Assembly: GCF_037975245.1 (NCBI RefSeq)
Contig: NC_092565.1
Location: 14,537,499 to 14,601,498 of the forward strand
Origin: Apostichopus japonicus
Taxonomy: Eukaryota > Echinodermata > Holothuroidea > Aspidochirotida > Stichopodidae
Length of the DNA: 64,000 nucleotides
Direction of reading: 5' to 3'
The translations under genes were made by a program, and so were the position numbers. Below the pieces are notes generated by a model. The model was not told the DNA's origin. It did not search any database and saw only the letters and a program-made list of their open reading frames with translations. This document shows positions 23,801-34,900 of this stretch, in pieces. Each line of letters begins with the position of its first letter. Positions within the stretch are counted from its first letter, which is position 1.

Positions 23801-26103
23801 TTCTTCATCATGACTGGAGTTCTTGTGTGCTACCTTACTATTGTACTATACTGTAGCAGCATCCTTCTTGTGTGATACTGTACGTCTCAATGCAAACTTA
23901 GTATCATATGACATGTGCTATAGCAATTTTGCAACTAATTTTATAACAGACCATCATCTGATAGCTTATGGTAGAATATATTTATTTCTTAAACTGGCAA
24001 TTTTACCTAATTTTAAGGATTAATTGCATAATTAACATGCAAAACAAACTTGCTGTTCCAACTTTTTACATGTAAGGGCCTGGATTATGTCACAATCTTA
24101 CAGCGTTTTGTGTGATTGTGTTTACCACTCATTTAATGTGAGTGATTAAATTAAACATTTTTGGTAATATGCAAAATTATCACGTTTTCCTGACAAGACG
24201 AGGTTCTAAGAAAAACGCAATGTGCCACTAAAAACTAATATTGAAAAATCATGGTCCTGCATGTAAAAGGACGAAATATTGGGCTGCAAAGTGATCATTA
24301 AATACAAATAAAAACTTAAGGACAACTTTTGATGTACCGAGACAACTTTTGCGGCAAATCAGAAACTTTGTTATTTTCTTAATCAGTTATTATTCAACCT
24401 GTTTTTACATTTTTCTAACTATTGACAACTTCATTGTTTATAATAAAGGTCCTTATCTTTCACCGCAAGTCTACCAGAGATTGACTTAACTGGTCAGCTT
24501 AATTGATGTATTGTAGATCATATACAGAATTATCCATCCTGGGATGTAAAATTCTCTTGTGGGCGAGAAAAATGGATCTTTCAAAACAATGTAATAAATA
24601 ATTATAATTCATGTTGGTCAAGGGGGGGGGGGGGGGTAATTACATGTTCATTATTTGTATCAATTTATTACATTACAAGTAACTCCTGTCAAATTTAGTA
24701 TTTAATGTTGGGGGGGGGGGGTAGGGGACAGACGCACACTCCGAAACCACAGTCTATTTATAATCTTTAAATGGTCTTTAAAAGGATTACACACATGCAT
24801 GTGTAAGGGATTTACACAGTACAGCATATACCCATGGCTATTTGTATTTTTTACTCCTAGCACATGGTCCCATTGGTTGAGGTCAAACGTCATCAAAATA
24901 TTAGATCTATGATATTGTTATTGCTCTTCTCTAACTGGTGACTAGTTAAAAGTTACATTCTCTTTCACATATCTTGCTCAGGTAGTAATATGTAATATTT
25001 CACTTGCATATAATTAATATTTCGACTGTTAGTTCCTAACATTTCATGCTCAAGGCCTAACCCACTATATAGTTAAGAACGACAAATTGAAATGTGGGGG
25101 GGGGGGGCATGTATTACATGTGTATTAATTAAACATATATACTTATTATTTTGTTATAGTAATCCTACTGTTTTTCTTTTTATCAAAGCTTGTTTAAATC
25201 GTTCTTTGAAGTTGTGACAATAAATACAGTTGTTTTTTGAAAATATATTCTTTTTTACTTATTCAGCAACACTGGGATAGTATATCCTGGTGTACTGTAG
25301 TTTACCCCAGATTTTGGTGTAACCTGTAGGTTACACCACTTCCTCGGTTGCAACTTTTGCTACCACCAGAAAGTGAGGAAACCTTTAGTTACCTCAGATA
25401 CTGGTGTAATAGTCCCCAGCTATTTAAGGAATGTATGTTACCCCCCAAGCAGGGAAACCTCTGGTTTTCTCACTATCTTAGGATATGTTACCCCTAAACT
25501 TGAGGAAACCAACAAACCCTTGGATGTGAGGAAATGTTAGGTTTCCCCAATACCTAAGGAAACAATACTACTTAACTTGAGGAAACCTATGTTTGACAAA
25601 AACCCGAAGTTTGAAGGAAACGTCAAGGTTTCCCTTCGGGTGCGGAAACCTGGTTACCCCAAAAACTGGTGGTAGCCTAGTTGCACCCACTTTTTGGGGT
25701 AACCTAACCCCTTTTTTTTTACAGTGTAATAGACTTAAATTCGGAATTTGACGTTATCGATTTTCACATATTGTTGGCTCTCACAAAGTTTCTATTTTAG
25801 GTCCATTTCTTTGCATGATTTCTGTCAATAATCTGTATAAAGCCATGCAGTGACATACTCCACATAATTATCTGATATGCTGATGATACAAACCTTTTCT
25901 TTTCAAATCCTGACCCAGTTACTTTGTTAGAAACTCTTCAGAATGAACTTAGCAAAATTACTTTAAGTATTAGATCGCAATCTAAGCCGTTAAATGCGGA
26001 TATCTATCATATTGAACTATGTTGCGTTAAAAATTAGGATCTACAATTTCTCTATGTTCCTAGGGTTTTACTGACCAACATCTTACGTGGAAAAGGTCGT
26101 ATT

Positions 26104-26398
26104 CAGGCGCGTAGCCAAGGGGGAGGGGCGAAGGGGGCAGCCCCCCCCCTTGAGAATATTTTTAAAATGTTTTTTAATGTTTTCATGATATCGCTAGTAT
26201 TTTCAAAAGAGAAAATGCTAAGATGCAACTTATAAGGCCTGGGAAGTGCCATTTCCAGCGATCTGCATGGGAGGCATTTTCAGCCAAAATTTTCTTCTAC
26301 GCTTCGCGCCAATTTATGGTGGCGCTACGCTTAGATAGTTTGCAATGCCGAATCTACAGTTTCGCCCCTCCTTTGGTAAATTCCTGGCTACGCGCCTG
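26104..26398. mobile_element. hAT-type MITE, CAGGCGCGTAGCC ends, TSD GTCGTATT
   Basis: 295 bp between CAGGCGCGTAGCC and GGCTACGCGCCTG. The 8-mer GTCGTATT is present on both sides (26096-26103, 26399-26406). It is inserted in the LINE remnant. It has poly-G/C next to the ends and the shared core at about 26292-26343. It is the same family as 36375-36673, in the opposite orientation. Confidence 0.92.
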
Positions 26399-26965
26399 GT
26401 CGTATTCTAGACATTAGTAATAAGGTATCTATAGGCGTTGGTATTCTTAGCCGTTTACGCCATCTTTTACCTAACCATATTCTCCTCATGCTTTTTACTA
26501 TACATTTATTACATTTATTCTTCCTTATTTATGTTACTGTAATGTTGTCTGCGGCAGTACTTAATACCAAACTATAGGATCCAGCCACTCGTGCAGATTC
26601 ATGCCCATTCTTTTTGTTTGGAAAGTTAAACCTCTTTCCATTATAATCTTGATCGTTACTGCATTGGTTTATATATGTTTATGTACAATTGGCTTCATGA
26701 AAATTGTCCTTTTAATCTTTCAACGTTACTTTCACTTCCGCGATGAAACGCATGCCTTTTTCATACACGTTTCACGAATCATATTTTCTATCCATTTTTG
26801 TTAGTGACTCAAATCTTCTCAACACATGCAGTATTAGATACCTATAGTGCTAAATTATGGAACTCCCTACATGTTAATCATAACGAAACTGCAGGGTCTA
26901 TCAACACCTTTAAGAGCAAGCTTACAGTTCAGCTCATTTCTCTGTACAGCAATAATACATAACAC

Positions 26966-27385
26966 TTATCTTCTCTTACGTTAGTCACGTTTGGTTTCTT
27001 ATGTTTAGTTGTTCCTTCTGTATGATGTTAAGTTTGTTTCTTTACGTTGCAGTGTTTCGCGTGATTACACCTACGCTATAGCTCTTGTATGTGTTTTTTT
27101 TCTTGTAATAATTCCCCAGTCTCCTCTTGTCATTCCCTGGTTGTATATTGTTTGTATTCTAATACAAATGAATGTGTCTGAAAGAGAGTTTTATGAAACG
27201 AAACGAAGATGTACAGGCTTATACAGATGTTACTTGCACAAAGAATGGCATTCAATTTGAGCTCATGTCAAATGAAAGCAACTACTTCAAGTTTGTATCC
27301 ACTTGTTTGTGTCTATTTTTTATTCCTGAACGACTTTCTGTGTACTGTTAAATCCAATAATCTTCCAGATATACTTTTTAAGAAA
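26966..27385. other. No gene seen
   Basis: Short open frames on the plus strand lack recognisable domains. A stretch near 27240 resembles the sequence at 17210 (GGCATTCAATTTGAGCTCAT versus GTCATTCAATTTGAACTCAT), suggesting a shared repeat. Confidence 0.4.
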
Positions 27386-27560
27386 AGTCACCCAGGAAAG
27401 AACCTGGGCACGAAAACCAAACTACCGAACGACTGATCTACTCTCAACCCCAGTCCCCTTGCATCGGGAGTGTGACTGTGTTATCATCGTCGGGTGTCTA
27501 TCACCGATCCTCTCGAAAGGGAACAGATACTACACATGATTTTAGCCAAAAGGCCGAGAT
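27385..27560 (-). repeat. SINE-like repeat with a U2 snRNA-like 5' part
   Basis: On the minus strand 27555-27514 reads TCTCGGCCTTTTGGCTAA, then AATCATGTGTAGTATCTGTT. That is the 5' region of U2 snRNA (positions about 7-46) with about two mismatches, and it then diverges from U2. The remaining body (ACTCTCAACCCCAGTCCCCT to the left) recurs at 38.53-38.73 and 38.75-38.83 kb. It is a repeat, not a functional U2 gene, because the Sm site and 3' hairpins are missing. Confidence 0.6.
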
Positions 27561-28620
27561 ATTACTCGCACGAAGAATGATGACAAAATATATAAAGGTG
27601 GCTACGATTATTTGTTCAGAGGTGACTATACCTCTTGCATTTAGTTATAGTAACTTTATTGATAAAACGAACAACTTCAGAACCTTACAGACCATTGTAC
27701 GATTATTATAAAGGTAAGCCTTACACCGGAAGTAGAATTTAGTTATAAAACGCAAAAAAAATTGTATTACAGATTTCTCAGGTTGTTCATCGAAGCCCTT
27801 GTGCGTCTCTTTCAGCTTTTTCAAAATCCACTGAAAATTCATCTCATGAACGGACGATGTCTGCTTCAGTTTTCGAGGGTGCTCGATCGATGTTTGCTGT
27901 ATGTCTGGGAGGTGGCGGGGGGGGGGGGGTTCAGATTTGTTGGAGTAAAGTAATGACGTCAATTAATAAGAATTGTAACAATTGATAGATAATTTCAAAA
28001 AAACCTAAGCAACCTAATAACTTACGATTTTCTTTTCAGTTTCTTCTGTATAGTCTCCAGACTAGAGCAGTGTATATTAGTGATAATAAATTAATACGTT
28101 TAATACATACGCTCATTACTAGTATTTTATTGTCCACTGAGGTGACAGTAAAACTATGCAAATGTTTCTAATTTAGTCGTAACATTATTATAAGGGATAG
28201 TGAATGCATATTTTGAGCTGAACACATCATTAACAAAGTTGAGAAAGCTTGCATTATTAAAAAACAACATGAAATGTAGGTTCGGTTGTTCACAACAGGG
28301 AGTTGTTATGGAACAACTCCCTGTTCACAATAGGCTACTAGAAGATATTCAGTTAAAATGCCATCTATGGAGTCTTTTCGATGAACATAAAATCCCACCA
28401 TTTGGCATGTATGTAATCTCCAATCACTCCAATTACATTGTTGTAATTAACTTTACCAATTTCGGACGTTAAATACGTGAAAAATGGGAAGAAAAGTCAG
28501 CTTTTTAGGAAACCTATTTCAGACATTCCTGAAACATTCCTAAGACATCAGGTGACCATGTGACGTCATCTTTGGTATACCGCACTCACAACAAAACTTT
28601 TAGTGTGTAAAGTAGTATAT
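27560..28620. other. No confident gene
   Basis: A minus-strand frame (27645-27962) encodes MNFQWILKKLKETHKGFDEQ but no family is recognised. A plus-strand frame (28200-28472) includes a perfect hairpin at 28294-28325. A poly-G tract lies at 27917-27929. Confidence 0.4.
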
Positions 28621-28667
28621 ACTTGAGCTGCCAAAAACATCAACGATATTACTCCCTTTCCCCCGAA

Positions 28668-28840
28668 ATGCCACAATTATGTGTTGTTGGAGGTTGCAGT
28701 TATACCTCAGCCAACAAAAGCATCAGCTTTTTTAGCTTTCCGAGTATAAGAACCGACGTAAAACGCCGTGGACTTTGGATAAATTTTGTGAGATCCACGC
28801 GGAAAGATTTTTCAGCACCCGGAGTATCTCATGCCAATGA
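28668..28840 (+). pseudogene. THAP zinc-finger fragment
   Basis: MPQLCVVGGCSYTSANKSIS, then FFSFPS, then RGLWINFVRSTRKDF matches the start of a THAP DNA-binding domain (C-x4-C, FxFP, W). The second C-x2-H pair (usually VCSDHF) is absent in the frame that follows, so it is a truncated or decayed copy. THAP domains occur in P-element and related transposases as well as host proteins. There are no neighbours to decide between these. Confidence 0.55.
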
Positions 28841-29082
28841 GTCCACATGCATGGCTCTGCCTCTGTGTATGCCGCAAATGTCTCATTCTATGAAACTCGC
28901 ACATGCACAACTCTTCTTTAGCGAAAATAAACTGACAATTGGATTGACTTTCGATCAATCGCTAACATGGGGGGGGGGGGGGTCCGGTGTCAAGGACCGA
29001 AAAATATGACCACCAATCGGCTGAAGGCAAGGTTTAAAATCAGAATATCTTTTTAGTTTCTATTTTCAAATATGTTTTAAAT

Positions 29083-31316
29083 ATTTGATTTGATTTGATT
29101 TGATTTATTTGATTTTCCACTGGATATATATATGTGGAGGGAAGTCCTCTAAAAAGCCAATTCAGGCTTAACAAGGTAAAGGACTCCCAGGAAAGAAAGA
29201 AAGAAAGAAAGGGAAAACAAAAAAACAAAACAAAAAACATATATACATAAATGAAAATATAACTAGTGTCTTAATAAAGAATAATTAATAACATACAATA
29301 TAAACGATGTATCAATACTGAGAAATTACTTCTTTTTTTAGTGCTTTTCTAAATGTTTCTTTAGATGGTTTAGATTTTATAGTAGCAGTTAGATCATTCC
29401 ATGTCCTCATAGCACGATTCTTTAAACTTAACGTACCAAATGTTGTATTACATAAGTTGTGGTGTGCTTGACCGGCACTTCTAGTGCGGTGACTATATGG
29501 CGCTGTTAATAGTAAATAAGTCATGAAAGGCTGCAGGAAGTAAGCCATTCCAAGCCTTGTAAAAGAATGTGGCTACATTCAGCCTAACAATATCGTTAAA
29601 TTTTAATAAGTTGAGCTATTTGAAAAGTGAGCTGGTGTGTTCACGATATTCAGAATGAGTTATGTGACGAATGACTTTCTTTTGTAGGATTTCAAGAGGG
29701 TGAAGATAAACATTATGGGTGCCAGACCAGATTATAGAGCAATATGAAAAATGGGGGAACACTAATGTTTGGTAAAGCATTCTAAGAATATTCTGAGGAA
29801 AATAGTGTTTCAACTTAGAAATGATACCAACAGTTTTCGCCACAGTGTTTGCAATATTTGATATATGTTCACACCAAGTAAGTTTACTCTCAATATAAAC
29901 TCCGAGAAACTTAATACTATGTACATGCTTGATAGGCTTACCATCCATTAAAATGTCTTTTTTCCAAGAAAAAGATTTACTTTTATTGAACACAATGTAG
30001 CTGGTTTTATCAAGATTAAGTGAAAGCTTATTAGTTGCAAACCAGTCGTTAAATTGATTCAACTCCATGGATACTATGTCATGTAAAGTATTCAAATTAT
30101 TGGATTCGAAAAATATACTAGTGTCATCTGCAAATAAAATAGTTTTTGCAATATTAGAGATATGACAGATGTCATTGATATATATAATGAAAAGAAGTGG
30201 TCCTAATATTGAACCTTGAGGAACACCACAGCGGATTTCAGCATAGTCAGACATGGTGTTCTTATACGAAGTATCCTGTAAACGATTTGATAAGTAGCTG
30301 TCCATCCAGTTAATGGTTGGTCCTCTAATACCGTAGAATGATAACTTGTTTAGCAGAATACGATGGTCAATGGTATCAAATGCTTTTGATAGATCTAAGA
30401 ATATTCCAATACATGTTTTCTTCTTATCAAGGCTATCGTATAATTTATCAATGGCATCTGCCAGGGCAAGCTCAGTTGAGTGACCAGGGCGGAATCCATA
30501 TTGTTCCTTGCAAAGTATGTCATTAGCATCTAGAAAATTTATTATTCTGTTGGACATGAGACGTTCGAGAATTTTGGAAAAGCATGATAGAATAGAGATT
30601 GGTCGGTAGTTCTCGTAGATATTGGATTCTCCTTTCTTAAAAAAGGGTAAGACCTTAGCAATCTTCAGCTTGTCTGGGAATACCCCAGTGGTGAACGATA
30701 TGTTACATATATGAGTAAGAGGGGTGACAATGAAAGGTAATACCTGCTTAACAATATCTGGCTTGAAATCATCATACCCAGCTGCCTTCTTTGGCTTTAA
30801 GCAATGATTCGCAACACGTAAGAGTTCCTCCTCCCTGACAGGGTAGGTGAAAATAGAGTTTCGCGTACTATTATTGCTATACATATGGTTGTTTGATTTT
30901 GCAGTATGACTGATTTTGCTGGCAAGTGAGGGTCCAAGGTTAATGAAGAAATCGTTAAAACCGTTTGCAATGTCTTGATCGTCGCTGGTTTCGTGATCGC
31001 CGTCTTTGAAAACAGATGGGTACGATGATTTCTTACGGTCTTTCTTAAGAACCTCATTGATTACGCCCCAGGTATCATTTACATTATTGTTACTATCTTT
31101 GAATTTGTTATAAAAATATAACCTTTTAGAAAATCTTATTATGTGGTTTAACTTGTTTCGGTAAGCAACATAAATTTCTCTATTGCTATTTGTAGGAGCT
31201 TTTGAGTAAAGTCTGTAGAGATGGTTTTTTCTTTTAATAGATTTTAGTATACCCTTAGTAATCCATGGATGTTTTCTCTTGTGCCTAAATATTATAGTTT
31301 TTAAAGTTCTCCCCAC
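29083..31316 (-). mobile_element. 5'-truncated non-LTR retrotransposon (Jockey/CR1-like RT)
   Basis: The main frame 31316-29616 (566 codons) begins inside the linker after a lost endonuclease (KHPWITKGILKSIKRKNHLY). It then carries a complete reverse transcriptase: AAGYDDF, YRPISILSCFSKILE, GFRPGHSTE, FLDLSKAFDTIDHRI, GVPQGSILGPLLFIIYINDI and the catalytic FADD. A TAG at 29616 interrupts an otherwise continuing frame (LNLLKFNDIVRLNVATFFYK). A later frameshift, near 29500, leads into YSHRTRSAGQAHHNLCNTTF and the typical NRAMRTWNDLTATIKS end. The 3' end has an (ATTTG)n tail (29083-29113). Two lesions only, so it is fairly young. It lies just 3' of sulfotransferase B on the same strand. Confidence 0.92.
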
Positions 31317-31549
31317 CGATACCCACCAAATTGGGTAATCAAACGAACCGTGTCCTCATCGACAGGGAACGCCCAGGAGTGCCGGCATATCTGGGCGTCT
31401 ATAGGTGCCAAATAGAGATAAATACCACACATGCCAAAATCATGGTAGGGATTGAGTTAATGTGGACTTTCCTTGGTTGCCATCTCCATTGCTGCACAAG
31501 GGGACAGGTTGCTCAAATTGTTACTACACTGAACACAACCTGTTTTACC

Positions 31550-31911
31550 TTAAGTTCGTTGGTCGTCAATAAGGCTCGGTCGATAATCGCTGTACGTCGG
31601 GAGAGGAGGCAGTTTTTTATCTTTCAAAGTTTGATTCAATTTATCGATAAACTCATCAGTCTCATCAGGATAATCAGCTTGAAAATCAAAATATTCACGA
31701 AGGTGGCATTGATATAAATCAACAGCGCATTGAATCTTATCTTCATTGATTGGAAGGTTTAGGAAGTTTAATATCCGTTTTAATTCATGGTATGTATTCT
31801 CACATAAGTTATCGTGATGCACAACCAGAACTCTCTTAGCGTGTTCAATCCACGAAATATAGAATCTGAACCATTGTGCTAGTGCACTGGATGAACCTTT
31901 GCGCCACTTAT
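31550..31911 (-). CDS. Sulfotransferase B, last coding exon
   Basis: It follows a TTTCAG acceptor, starts DKWRKGSSSALAQWFRFYIS and ends PSLIDDQRT before the stop at 31552-31550. Confidence 0.88.
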
Positions 31912-34900
31912 CTGAAATATAAGAGAAGATATAGGCTATGCTAATTAACAAGAGTTCTTTTCTTCCTTCAATATTATGCAATTGTTCTTAATTATTCTTA
32001 GACACAGTCACAAGTTACGGTAGTACCTATATTTGACATGGCGATGATCAAAACAATGATGGTATAAATGATGATATAGCAGAGGCTGGCTAACCGATTG
32101 CGGGGAAACGAGTAGTGCCCAAACAGTAGGGAGGAGGAGAAGGGGAGTGGGGGGGGGGATCTAGCCTTAAAGGAATAGCCTCATTCAAATCCATCGCAAT
32201 CTCTATAGTAGGCTCTCGTACAAATTCTGGTTCCACATTCTAAATACTCGTGTTGCTATCATCCGAGATTAAACGTTCAAGGACTATACAGAAGCATGCA
32301 TAGAATTTCTAGCTTTGCTTATGATCATACACATCTGCATCTATAATACCGGTATACGTATATGTCAAGCCGTGTGGGACAAACACCGCATAATATATCC
32401 GCGTATTAATTCGAATATATACGCGTATTAATTCGAAAATACATGTGTTGTTCATGTGTAAAGTTCGCTTTATGAAGCGATCATGCGAGCCCGTCAAAAC
32501 ATTTATCGTTGGTATATGTACACAGCAAGAGCGGAAATGTGTTTTCGTGTATATTCTAATTAATCCGTGCATATATTGGATTTAATCTCCATATGTATTC
32601 TGTTTAATACGTGTATATATTCGAATTAATACGTGTATATATTCGAATTAATACGCGGATATATTTGGGCCATATGATTGGCTAATAATATATACTCGTA
32701 TTTATTCCAATTAATACGCGTATAAATTACGATTAATACGCTGATATATTATGCAGTGTTTGTCCCACATGGCTTGCCATATACGTAAGTTCTGTTCTGC
32801 TCCGCTCATGCTCACTTGGCATTATGTGTTCATACCGAACGTCGAATCAGTGAGTGTGACGTAATCATGATAGGCCTATTTATATAAGGACTTACCACGT
32901 TTTCTATCGGTTAACTCACCTTCGAAGAACTCTGATTCCTGTCAGAAATTACTGTAATGTCTGCACTTGGATCTATTGCAATTCATTGAATCCATTTGGA
33001 TCCATTGGTGACAATTCACTGATCCTCCTATGAGCATTTCTAATAAAATCCTTCCGACACTATATAGATGCTTCTATTAATCCAAACCTAAAGCTATACA
33101 TGTGAAAGAATATTATCTATTAGTTCGACGCGGTGATTGGACTACAACTATATATAGACGCTCACTGACAATTTAACCTCGTTACACCGTTGTTTGCTTT
33201 ATCTCGTCAACTAGTCCAATTTGTAGAGGTAACTTAAAATACAAGTCTGGTTATAAAAAAATATCGTTGCTATACTTTACCATTTGGTTTACCACTTCTA
33301 ATTACCTGTTACTGCTGTGACATATAACTGCATATTTGTAGGCCTACACAGGAAATGGTATTTGACCAGTGGCGTAGGAAGGTACTCTTGAGTGGGGGGG
33401 GGGGGGCTGAAGACTGATGGCCGGCCTGGGGGAGGGGTCTAAGGGGAGGGGTCTAAGGGGAGGGGGGAATTTTTGGCATTTCCAGGTGGCCTCAGATGCA
33501 ATTTGGTGCAATATAGCACACTTCAACACCCACTCCATTTTGTAAACTTAATTTTGTATTTTCACCTGGCCTTAGATGCAATTTGGTGCTCCAAATGAGA
33601 TTTTTTTTCTCATTTGGAAATGAAAAAGGGGTTTTCTGACTTGCGAAGCGGGGGGGGGGGGGGGGCTGAATGATACTTCCGCCCCTCCACAAACTGAAGA
33701 TATTTAGACAGTTATACTGTAACAGGCTTGACATTCATTTGATGAATGGTATTGCAAATTCCTTCGTTGCGTAAACGTATGGTGACTAATTTCTGCAGGC
33801 AGTCGGAGACACTATCAAGGTGTGCTACCTAGTTATCTCCAATGGGCCCGGAGTTTATTAAAGAAAACGACCAAAATGTGAACATTTGTAATAAAGAACA
33901 GACACGGACAGATACGGAAAGTTCATTCAATGTTAATGATTGAAAAATGTGCTGATATTTTCAAAATGTTGATTGATTTTCATTAAATGTTATTGTCTGC
34001 CAATGGGTCATTCAATGTTAGTCAATTGAAATTTGCTCATACTTGAAAATGTTGATTGACTTTCATTCAGTATTTCATAGATCGAACGTTATCAGTCAAT
34101 ATGTATGGACTAAACCCTGTCGGCTGGTTTTATCACTATATTTTTTTATTTTCCAGTTTAAATATAAATATTTATTTATTATATTGAATTTTTGAATTGA
34201 ATTTGAATTTATTGTCCACAATCGGAAACTCGGCTTACTGAACATGGTCGTAAACGAAAGAGAAAAAAATATTAAATGTTTATTTATTACATTTATTTGT
34301 TTACACCAAAAGTCTGTTCATCAACTACATTCACAATTGGTATTGATATTACTTACCACTGTTATCTTGAATCTGTTTCACAGCGGTTTTCAGTGCTTCT
34401 ACCCTTAACTCTGGCTTTACACTTCTGCTACGCATAAAAGTAGAAACAAGAACGTTTCGCGGGTTTCGTATGAGCAAGATGGCGCCTTCTGGGAAACTAT
34501 CAATTTCCTCTTTGCTACTGATGTGAGTCTTGGTACAGATTCCTCTTTTCTCTTTGTAATCATACTCGGCCCCTCTGAAATCTGTTTAAGTACAAATATC
34601 AAATCAAAACACAAACAAAACGAGTGTATGATATGACTTCATACCTATAGCTTAACCAGTCACAAAGTATGATCGTCATCATTGTATATGTTGAGTGTTG
34701 ACATCAACACTAGAAGACTGTGAAACGTCAGCATATAAGTTGAGTGTTGACATCAACAATAGACGACTGTGTAACATCAGTATATAAGTTGAGTGTTGAC
34801 TTCAACACTAGACGACTGTGTCACATCAGTATACAAGTTGCGTGTTGACATCAACACTAGACGACTGTGTAACATCAGTATATATGTTGAGTGTTGACAT

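Larger units (their letters stand above)
17869..25726. mobile_element. 7.86-kb DNA transposon with CACTGTAAAAAAA ends, TA target duplication
   Basis: The left end is TA|CACTGTAAAAAAATGGG; the right end is CCCCTTTTTTTTTTACAGTG|TA. Removing it joins the two halves of a LINE reverse transcriptase, which confirms the boundaries. Both termini are rich in short words based on GGAAACC / GGTTTCC and GTTACCC (25265-25720 and 17875-17960). Inside are a decayed SAMD3-like gene, a nested hAT element (20130-21410), a 182-bp tandem duplication (about 19386-19750) and a LINE tail (23018-23245). No known transposase domain was recognised. Confidence 0.8.
17340..26965 (+). pseudogene. LINE reverse transcriptase remnant, interrupted by two DNA transposons
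   Basis: Fragments of one non-LTR reverse transcriptase lie in order on the plus strand. LKSARVVPILK and a GLLPGRSTS motif occur at 17440-17640. DLSKTFDTLDHKMLLNELE is at about 17735-17795. YADDTNLFFSNPDPVTLLE, the catalytic YADD box, is at about 25870-25930. ILDISNKVSIGVGILSRLRH is at about 26405-26465. KLWNSL, then SINTFKSKLTVQLISLYSNN, is at about 26850-26960. A 7.86-kb element (17869-25726) and a 295-bp hAT-type element (26104-26398) split it. Many stops and frameshifts are present, so it is dead. Confidence 0.85.

Noticed and set aside
31331-31717. Plus-strand 128-codon frame
   Set aside because: It overlaps the last exon of sulfotransferase B in antisense and has no domain.
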